This document shows positions 34,698-39,723 of a DNA stretch of 39,723 bases, in pieces; within the stretch, counting starts at the first letter, position 1; every line of letters starts with the position of its first letter. This stretch comes from Eubacteriaceae bacterium. GTDB lineage: Bacteria; Bacillota; Clostridia; Peptostreptococcales; Anaerovoracaceae. The notes beneath the pieces were generated by a model that was not told the DNA's origin, searched no databases, and saw only the letters and a program-made list of their open reading frames with translations. Location of the stretch: the NCBI GenBank assembly GCA_029012125.1, contig JAQXLM010000029.1, positions 1 through 39,723 of the forward strand. Direction: 5' to 3'. The position numbers were made by a program, and so were the translations under genes.

Positions 34698-35126
34698 ATG
34701 CTAATTAAACAGATGTCCGTATTCGTTGAAAATACAACCGGAAGATTAGGCAAGCTGACAGGTATTCTGGCAGATGCAGGAGTGGATATTATTGCATGCA
34801 CAATTGCCGAAACTACAGATTTCGGTATTCTTCGCTGCATTGTTCCTGATCCTCAGACAGCTACAGATCTTTTAAAGAAGAATGGTTTTACTGCAAGCTT
34901 ATCCAATGTTATCGCAGTTTCTATCGAAGATAAGGTTGGTGGCTTTAACCACGTACTTCAGTATCTGTCCGAAGCACAGGTAGGTGTAAAGTACGTTTAC
35001 TCAACAGTAAAGAATGCCGGCGGTAAGGCAGTAATCGTCATGAAACCTGATGATCCGGAAAAGGCTGTAGGTGTACTTACAACCAAGGGCGTTCAGCTGG
35101 TTTCAATCGAAGACTTCATGGCATAA
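34698..35126 (+). CDS. Tandem ACT-domain protein
   Basis: Small soluble protein of 142 residues with two ACT domains (about 3-68 and 70-140), the amino-acid-sensing fold. The first has VFVENTTGRLGKLTGILADAGV with the usual ligand-site glycine; the second has VGGFNHVLQYLSEAQVGV. Stand-alone ACT pairs accompany iorAB/paaK clusters and likely sense an aromatic amino acid, but no target is known. Strong site GGGAGG before the ATG, 14 bases after paaK. Last gene of the unit, followed by a terminator. Confidence 0.92.
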   Translation: MLIKQMSVFVENTTGRLGKLTGILADAGVDIIACTIAETTDFGILRCIVPDPQTATDLLKKNGFTASLSNVIAVSIEDKVGGFNHVLQYLSEAQVGVKYVYSTVKNAGGKAVIVMKPDDPEKAVGVLTTKGVQLVSIEDFMA

Positions 35127-35182
35127 TCTCAGATTCGTAAAAAACTCGTTAAAAAGAAGAATTAGAGTAAAAGTCATCAAAT

Positions 35183-35214
35183 AAAATGAGCGGTCTTTTC
35201 CGATCGCTCATTTT
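35183..35214 (+). terminator. Intrinsic terminator of the ior operon
   Basis: Stem AAAATGAGCG...CGCTCATTTT extended by inner pairs, 6-base loop TTTTCC, about 55 bases after the ACT gene. Confidence 0.85.
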
Positions 35215-35254
35215 CATGTTTTTGTGTTTATTATTTTTCTCGGTTTAAACCATG

Positions 35255-35539
35255 TTAGAGGCATTCCATTACACCACATCCGCTGATGCCATGCTTTACT
35301 CTGTCAGCTTCTTCCGCTGTCTTAGCATCGTTCCAGTGATCCATTGTACCTACAAGGTAACCTGTTATTCTTCTGATTCTTTCAAAAGGAATGTCTTCCA
35401 GAAAATATTTTAAATCAACATAATCTCCGTCTACAGTTATTTCAACAGATTTAGGTCTTCTGCCGTTCTTTTCTGTAATATAGTCTACATATGCCTGTTT
35501 TTCTTTTTCGTCCATTGGAATATTTGATGTAATAGTCAT
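35255..35539 (-). CDS. Free-standing NrdD-type glycyl-radical-domain protein
   Basis: Protein of 94 residues whose C-terminal part matches the last segment of class III (anaerobic) ribonucleotide reductase NrdD: RRITGYLVG (57-64) containing the radical glycine position (Gly60), WNDAK (69-73) and DRVKHG (79-84). Database entries for such short proteins are usually just called anaerobic ribonucleotide reductase. The NrdD zinc cysteines that normally precede the loop are absent, while two cysteines (88, 93) lie at the very end. The first 45 residues are not recognised. It is the third gene after a PerR-like regulator and rubrerythrin (23-base gap), under their promoter. I infer a role connected to oxygen damage of NrdD; catalytic NrdD itself is not in the window. 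Confidence 0.8.
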   Translation of the reverse strand: MTITSNIPMDEKEKQAYVDYITEKNGRRPKSVEITVDGDYVDLKYFLEDIPFERIRRITGYLVGTMDHWNDAKTAEEADRVKHGISGCGVMECL

Positions 35540-35562
35540 AATCTCTACCTCCGGTTATATGA

Positions 35563-36102
35563 TTAATAGTTTGATGCGTTAATTTCGAAATAGCTCTGCG
35601 GATGTGCACATACAGGGCAAACCTGAGGTGCTGCAGTACCCATTACAATATGTCCGCAGTTTCTGCATTCCCAGATCTTAACCTCACTCTTTTCGAATAC
35701 TTCCTTTGCTTCGATGTTGTGCAGCAGTGCACGATAGCGTTCTTCATGATGTCTTTCGATTTCACCTACCATACGGAACTTAGCTGCCAGCTCAGGGAAT
35801 CCCTCTTCATCTGCAGTCTTTGCAAATTCATCGTACATGTCGGTCCATTCGTAGTTTTCTCCCTCAGCAGCTGCTGCCAGATTAGCCGCAGTATCTCCGA
35901 TACCCTGCAGTTCCTTGAACCACAGCTTTGCATGTTCCTTTTCATTATCAGCAGTCTTAAGGAACAAAGCTGACATCTGCTCATATCCTTCCTTCTTCGC
36001 TACTGATGCAAAGTATGTGTACTTGTTTCTAGCCATTGATTCACCTGCAAAAGCAGCTTCCAGGTTTTTCTCAGTCTGTGTTCCTGCGTATTTGTTAGCC
36101 AT
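35563..36102 (-). CDS. rbr: Rubrerythrin
   Basis: Cytoplasmic non-haem iron peroxidase of 179 residues protecting anaerobes from H2O2. The diiron four-helix domain (about 1-135) shows the repeated Glu/ExxH ligands ([31 protein letters not shown]); the C-terminal rubredoxin-like domain has CRNCG and [11 protein letters not shown]. Electrons come from rubredoxin or NADH-dependent reductases not seen here. ATG follows GAGGAGG. It lies 15 bases after the PerR-like gene and 23 bases before the NrdD-tail gene. Confidence 0.97.
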   Translation of the reverse strand: MANKYAGTQTEKNLEAAFAGESMARNKYTYFASVAKKEGYEQMSALFLKTADNEKEHAKLWFKELQGIGDTAANLAAAAEGENYEWTDMYDEFAKTADEEGFPELAAKFRMVGEIERHHEERYRALLHNIEAKEVFEKSEVKIWECRNCGHIVMGTAAPQVCPVCAHPQSYFEINASNY

Positions 36103-36117
36103 TTTTTCTTCCTCCTC

Positions 36118-36471
36118 TTATTGACAATCTTCACAATAGTAAAAGACCTTTAGATCATAGGATAATATCCCTCCACCTAGTTTGTCCGCAATTTCTTCAG
36201 AATAGTCACGTAATCTGATATCTGACAGCTTACCACATTTCTGACATACCAGATGGTCATGTCTGTCAAGTCTGTCATATCTGTCCGGTGATCCCATCAG
36301 AGTAATCTTTCTGATGCATCCTTCTGCTACAAGGCTGTTCAGGTTATTATAGATTGTTGCTAAAACAACCTTTGGGTATTTCTTTTTCATTTCCAGAAAT
36401 ATCTCTTCTGCGGTCGGGTGGCTGTATGAGTTTTCAATTATCTCAAGAATGCCTTTTGCGTATTTAGTCAT
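36118..36471 (-). CDS. Fur-family regulator, PerR-like
   Basis: Metal-dependent repressor of 117 residues. The DNA-binding part contains SHPTAEEIF and ATIYNNLNSL; the dimerisation part has DRYDRLDRHDHLVC with CQKC (first zinc pair) and a terminal CEDC (second pair), as in PerR. The regulatory-site His and Asp ligands of PerR (His in SHPTAEE, Asp in RYD, HxH) appear conserved, suggesting Fe-dependent peroxide sensing. It is shorter than PerR (about 145) because the first helix with ITPQR is missing, which is common in such clostridial proteins. First gene of the rbr operon, with its own box in the promoter. Confidence 0.87.
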   Translation of the reverse strand: MTKYAKGILEIIENSYSHPTAEEIFLEMKKKYPKVVLATIYNNLNSLVAEGCIRKITLMGSPDRYDRLDRHDHLVCQKCGKLSDIRLRDYSEEIADKLGGGILSYDLKVFYYCEDCQ

Positions 36472-36496
36472 AAATCGTCCTTTTCATTTTTTAGAA

Positions 36497-36511
36497 TTAG
36501 ATTTATTCTAA
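36497..36511. promoter_or_regulatory. PerR/Fur box TTAGATTTATTCTAA
   Basis: Matches the 7-1-7 PerR box TTAnAATnATTnTAA with one mismatch, and overlaps a second half-site (TTAGAAT at 36491), directly downstream of the -10 box. Autoregulation by the PerR-like protein is expected. Confidence 0.65.
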
Positions 36512-36515
36512 ATTT

Positions 36516-36544
36516 ATTATATTGAAACAGGCTTCAGTTGTCAA
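36516..36544 (-). promoter_or_regulatory. Consensus promoter of the perR-like/rbr/NrdD-tail operon
   Basis: Minus strand TTGACA (36544-36539), exactly 17 bases, TATAAT (36521-36516): a perfect sigma-A match, with the PerR box adjoining. Confidence 0.85.
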
Positions 36545-36777
36545 CACTTTTTTGCAGTCCAAAAGATATATTTTTGTCTACAGTCTGAGCTTACCTGCAT
36601 TCAATTCATAGAGCGTCCATTTGCTTGCAAATAGTAAAGATAAGTCTACTCCCTAAACATAAACTCTATATATAGAAAACTATTACGCAATTTCTGTGTC
36701 ATAGGTCGCGAATAATATTAACACGGTATTTGCGGTGCATAGTTTTGATAAAAAAGCATCGGAGGTGCTTCAAGGAT

Positions 36778-37983
36778 ATGAACAACATAACAAATCAATT
36801 AAAACTACTTACCAATCAGGTTTTTGAGGAAGCCGTTGAATTCCGTCGCTCTCTACACATGAATCCTGAGCTTTCAGAGCATGAGGAAAAAACTGCAGCT
36901 GCCATCTGCTCACGTCTTGACACCATGGGCATAGAATATACCTCAGGGATCGCCGGTCACGGCATCAGTGCAGTAATCTATGGTCAAAACCGCCATCGAG
37001 GTGTAGGCATCAGAGCTGACATGGATGCTCTTCCTATTACTGAGAAAGCTGACGTGCCCTTTACCTCTCACAATCCTGGAGTAATGCACGCATGTGGTCA
37101 TGATATTCACACTGCCATTCTTCTCGGAACTGCCGAAGTTCTCAACAGCATCAGGGTCAGTCTTCCCGGATCAGTCAGACTTTTTTTTCAACCAGCTGAG
37201 GAAACAGTTGGAGGAGCTAAACAGATGATAGACGCGGGATGTCTGACGGAGCCGCAGATTAACAGTGTAATAGGCCTCCATGTGGATACGGAGCTGGATT
37301 CAGACTGTATAGAGTTTATTCACGGTTCCATGAATGCCGCATCTACAGAATTCTATGTCACTGTAAAAGGAAAATCCTGTCATGGAGCTCATCCTTCAGA
37401 TGGTATAGATGCACTGCTGCCGGCATGTACAATGGTAGCCGGTCTTCAGTCCATAGTCACAAGAAGAACAGACCCGGCTGAATCCGTCCTTATAACAGTA
37501 GGAAAATTTAACAGCGGAACGAAGGAGAACATTATTTCAGGTGAAGCTAAATTCTCCGGAATAATCCGCTCTCTCCAAATGCATAATATGACTCCTGTAA
37601 AAGAATATATTCGGGAACTTTGCTCTGCTACAGCCAGAGCCTACGGCGCTGACTGCGATATTGTTTTTCAGGACAGTTACCCATCTCTCGAAAATGACGA
37701 TACTCTTCTTGAATGGGTAGTGGAATCAAGCAGAGAAATTCTCGGAGACAGTAAGGTGTTTGTAAGCAGAAAGCCTAGCCTGGCCGCCGATGACTTTTCC
37801 TACTTCTGTCATTCCAGCAGAGGAATTTACTATAACATAGGTGCACGACGTCCTGGCGACAAAAACCCTTATCCTATTCACAGCAATCTTTTCAATCCGG
37901 ACGAGGAATGCATAAGGACAGGAATTCTCACCGAGACAGCTGCCGTACTGAAAATCATGAAGGAGGAATGTAAGACATGGTAA
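36778..37983 (+). CDS. M20-family amidohydrolase (hippuricase/N-acyl-amino-acid hydrolase type)
   Basis: Cytoplasmic zinc amidohydrolase of 401 residues, usual family length. Seen: RRSLHMNPELS near the start, RADMDALPI (79-87), the metal segment MHACGHDIHTA with Cys106 and His108, QPAEE (138-142), HGAHPSDGIDA in the dimerisation lid, and the final ligand His in HSNLFNPDEE. Family members deacylate N-acyl amino acids or hippurate, or act in diaminopimelate synthesis (N-acetyl-DAP deacetylase). With lysA next door the last is conceivable, though the genes converge and are not one operon. ATG at 36778; GGAGG lies 12 bases before. Confidence 0.92.
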   Translation: MNNITNQLKLLTNQVFEEAVEFRRSLHMNPELSEHEEKTAAAICSRLDTMGIEYTSGIAGHGISAVIYGQNRHRGVGIRADMDALPITEKADVPFTSHNPGVMHACGHDIHTAILLGTAEVLNSIRVSLPGSVRLFFQPAEETVGGAKQMIDAGCLTEPQINSVIGLHVDTELDSDCIEFIHGSMNAASTEFYVTVKGKSCHGAHPSDGIDALLPACTMVAGLQSIVTRRTDPAESVLITVGKFNSGTKENIISGEAKFSGIIRSLQMHNMTPVKEYIRELCSATARAYGADCDIVFQDSYPSLENDDTLLEWVVESSREILGDSKVFVSRKPSLAADDFSYFCHSSRGIYYNIGARRPGDKNPYPIHSNLFNPDEECIRTGILTETAAVLKIMKEECKTW

Positions 37984-37992
37984 TATCAGAAA

Positions 37993-38030
37993 AAGCGGTA
38001 AGGTCAGAATTAAATCTTTCCTTACCGCTT
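37993..38030. terminator. Hairpin between convergent amidohydrolase and lysA genes
   Basis: 11-base arms AAGCGGTAAGG (37993-38003) and CCTTACCGCTT (38020-38030) with a 16-base loop; T-rich on both sides. Confidence 0.75.
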
Positions 38031-38058
38031 CTTCTTGTATTTATTGGTTTTGTAAGGG

Positions 38059-39357
38059 TTAAATGTCGTTTCTTACCAGGTCTTCAAAGCTTTCTCTCTT
38101 AACAGCCACATAATTCTCGCTGCCACCCTTCAACATTACAATTGGAGGTCTTGTCAGCTTATTGTAGTTTGAAGCCATGGCATAGTTATATGCACCTGTT
38201 GTGCATACAGCAATTGTATCATAACGTCCAATGCTGGAAGGCATCATGACATTTTCCTGAATGATGTCTCCGGACTCACAGCAACGACCTACTACAGAAC
38301 ATTTAAAATCTCTTTCTTCGTCCATCTTATTTGCAGGCAGGCATGTATAGGTTGAGCCGTATAATGCAAATCTAGGATTGTCAGGCATACCACCGTCAAT
38401 TGAAACATAATTCTTGTATCCAGGAATAATTTTTACTGTTCCTGCAGTATAAAGAGTCATTCCTGCATCTGCAACAATGCTTCTGCCCGGTTCCATATGG
38501 ATTTCAGGGACTTCCATGTTCAGTCTTGCACATGTTTTTTTGATAACCTCTGCAACCTGTCCTACCTTAGTCTCTATGTCAAGATATGGGTCATCTTCAG
38601 TGTAGCGAACCCCGTATCCGCCACCAAGGTCAATAACTCTTGCAGTGTATCCCAGCTTATCTTTCATGGAGGCTGCAAACTCCAGCATCACTTCAGCTGC
38701 TCTTTCGAAGATGTCTTCTCCAAACACCTGTGAACCTACATGACAGTGGAAACCGTCCAGGATGATATGTTCCTGCTTTAGTGTAAATTCAACGATCTCA
38801 TCTGCCTGTCCTGTTTCAATCGGTGTTCCAAACTTGGAGTCAACCTTGCCTGTTGCAATTGCCTCATAAGTGTGCGGATCGATTCCCGGTGTAAGTCTCA
38901 GAAGCATTTTCTGCTTTATGCCTCTACGTGCAGCCTCTGCCTCTACAGCCTTAACCTCTTCAACATTATCTGCCACGAAATATCCGATTCCGTTTTCAAT
39001 TGCGTATGCAATATCTTCATCAGTTTTATTGTTACTGTGGAAATATGCGTGAGACAGGTCGAAACCGGCCTTCTTGGCAACATAAATCTCACCTGATGAA
39101 ACAACGTCTATTCCCATTCCCTCTTCAGACATGATTTCATATATACGTTTGAAGCAGTTTGCCTTGGACGCATACAGCGGCTGCGCTTCAGGTCCGAAAT
39201 GCTTTTCAAAAGCCTTTTTATAGCTTCTGCACTTTTCACGAATCTTGTCCTCATCCATCAGGTACAGAGGTGTACCATACTTCTTTGCCAGTTCAACAGT
39301 ATTCTGTCCTGCAAAATACAGTACTCCGTCTTTTACTGAAATATTATCGCAAATCAT
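38059..39357 (-). CDS. lysA: Diaminopimelate decarboxylase
   Basis: Cytoplasmic PLP enzyme of 432 residues making L-lysine from meso-diaminopimelate. PLP lysine is Lys66 in YASKANCF; the family motifs FHCHVGSQ, DLGGGYGVRY, MEPGRSIV and the substrate cysteine in CCESGD follow in order. Ribosome site AAAGGAAAA precedes the ATG. Immediately upstream on the same strand lies a remnant of dapF, the enzyme before it in the pathway, so a dapF-lysA pair was probably present and dapF was lost here. Confidence 0.96.
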   Translation of the reverse strand: MICDNISVKDGVLYFAGQNTVELAKKYGTPLYLMDEDKIREKCRSYKKAFEKHFGPEAQPLYASKANCFKRIYEIMSEEGMGIDVVSSGEIYVAKKAGFDLSHAYFHSNNKTDEDIAYAIENGIGYFVADNVEEVKAVEAEAARRGIKQKMLLRLTPGIDPHTYEAIATGKVDSKFGTPIETGQADEIVEFTLKQEHIILDGFHCHVGSQVFGEDIFERAAEVMLEFAASMKDKLGYTARVIDLGGGYGVRYTEDDPYLDIETKVGQVAEVIKKTCARLNMEVPEIHMEPGRSIVADAGMTLYTAGTVKIIPGYKNYVSIDGGMPDNPRFALYGSTYTCLPANKMDEERDFKCSVVGRCCESGDIIQENVMMPSSIGRYDTIAVCTTGAYNYAMASNYNKLTRPPIVMLKGGSENYVAVKRESFEDLVRNDI

Positions 39358-39386
39358 AACTCATCTTTTCCTTTCATAATTAATTA

Positions 39387-39608
39387 TTACAGCATCAAAT
39401 CTTCTTCTGTTACCTCGCCTTTTGCAACGATATTTGTTGCGCCTGTCAGGTAAATATCTTTCACCTCATTGTGAGCAACATTCACATCTACGGTAAGCAC
39501 TCCTCTGGCCGTATGTGCCGTTATTTCTCTGCCTAAAACTTCCTTCATATTAGCACAAAGCATCTGACCTTGCAAGTCCGGTAGTACAGCCCTTTCACCA
39601 CATCCTGT
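39387..39608 (-). pseudogene. dapF: C-terminal remnant of diaminopimelate epimerase
   Basis: About 73 codons open in one frame. The last 50 residues (GREITAHTARGVLTVDVN, then DIYLTGATNIVAKGEV) fit the final strands of DapF, whose usual ending is a GG.L.VE segment followed by (I/V)YMTGPA..VFEGE. The rest of the protein (about 200 residues, including both catalytic cysteines) is absent; the frame is closed upstream by the stop of the MttB-type gene plus a second stop. No ribosome site of note is present. I read it as a decayed fragment; a very short DapF-tail protein is the less likely alternative. Confidence 0.6.
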
Positions 39609-39611
39609 CTA

Positions 39612-39723
39612 TTATATTCCTGCATCCGCCTCTGCGCAGATTGCATCTATTTTGTGCTGCACATCCTCAGGCAACGGGTCCGTAATAGGCCCACTCAGAA
39701 TCTCGCGTACTTTTTTGCGTGCG
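39612..39723 (-). CDS. MttB-family (trimethylamine/betaine-type) methyltransferase, C-terminal end
   Basis: 37 codons entering from the right edge end at TAA (39614-39612). The peptide ARKKVREILSG...DPLPEDV...IDAICAEAD resembles the C-terminus of MttB-family corrinoid methyltransferases, which close with a helix ending in a PLP(E)-type motif and an acidic helix. Members demethylate methylamines or quaternary amines with a cognate corrinoid protein; many lack pyrrolysine. The body of the gene lies outside the window, so the substrate cannot be told and the assignment rests on a short tail. Confidence 0.6.
   Translation of the reverse strand, partial: ARKKVREILSGPITDPLPEDVQHKIDAICAEADAGI

Overview
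The window reads as a piece of chromosome from a strictly anaerobic, amino-acid-fermenting Clostridia-type Firmicute. The evidence is low-to-moderate GC, AGGAGG-type ribosome sites with frequent TTG/GTG starts, an arginine deiminase pathway (arcB-arcA-arcC), an indolepyruvate:ferredoxin oxidoreductase/aryl-CoA ligase cluster, rubrerythrin with a PerR-like regulator, and a GCVPC-like (here TCVPC) thioredoxin. A family XIII/Anaerovoracaceae-like organism would fit, but this is inference. No rRNA, tRNA, CRISPR array, insertion sequence or prophage was seen, and no gene-free stretch exceeds about 300 bases.

Layout. 1-5.1 kb (minus): start of a sensor kinase, an OmpR-type response regulator, then an operon DUF1805 - SDR - FHA/SEDS fusion - penicillin-binding protein (cell-wall synthesis). 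5.2-6.0 kb (plus): YwaF-like membrane protein. 6.1-17.8 kb (minus): a very compact run that looks like one operon from a consensus promoter at 17.8 kb: C-terminal remnant of an L-cysteine desulfidase (UPF0597), M18 aminopeptidase, YheO/PAS-HTH regulator, two ABC half-transporters, a trigger-factor-like protein without ribosome-binding domain, thioredoxin, a second such protein, a thioredoxin-reductase-like flavoprotein lacking the NADPH motifs, and an M16C metallopeptidase. 17.8-22 kb: divergent promoter region with repeated TTCTCAnnnTGAGAA-type sites, a DUF4430 lipoprotein (plus) and two tandem equal-length L,D-transpeptidases (minus). 22-27.8 kb (minus): arcC, arcA, arcB, a MocR-type regulator whose PLP lysine is replaced, and an ECF S component. 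28.1 kb: purC (plus). 28.8-30.9 kb (minus): LexA-controlled Y-family polymerase and YolD-like protein. 31-35.1 kb (plus): iorA-iorB-paaK-ACT. 35.2-36.5 kb (minus): PerR-like regulator, rubrerythrin and a 94-aa protein made of the class III ribonucleotide reductase glycyl-radical tail. 36.8-39.7 kb: M20 amidohydrolase (plus), lysA, a dapF remnant and the end of an MttB-family methyltransferase (minus).

How it fits together. Energy comes from arginine (ATP by carbamate kinase) and from oxidative Stickland-type metabolism of aromatic amino acids through ferredoxin. The same reduced ferredoxin could feed the NADPH-independent-looking thioredoxin reductase. The 12-kb operon joins two peptidases, an exporter pair and a thiol/proline-folding set. 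The two observations most worth following are this operon, with its paired ribosome-untethered trigger-factor-like proteins around thioredoxin, and the free-standing NrdD glycyl-radical domain in an oxidative-stress operon, which resembles the GrcA/YfiD spare-part logic of pyruvate formate-lyase.
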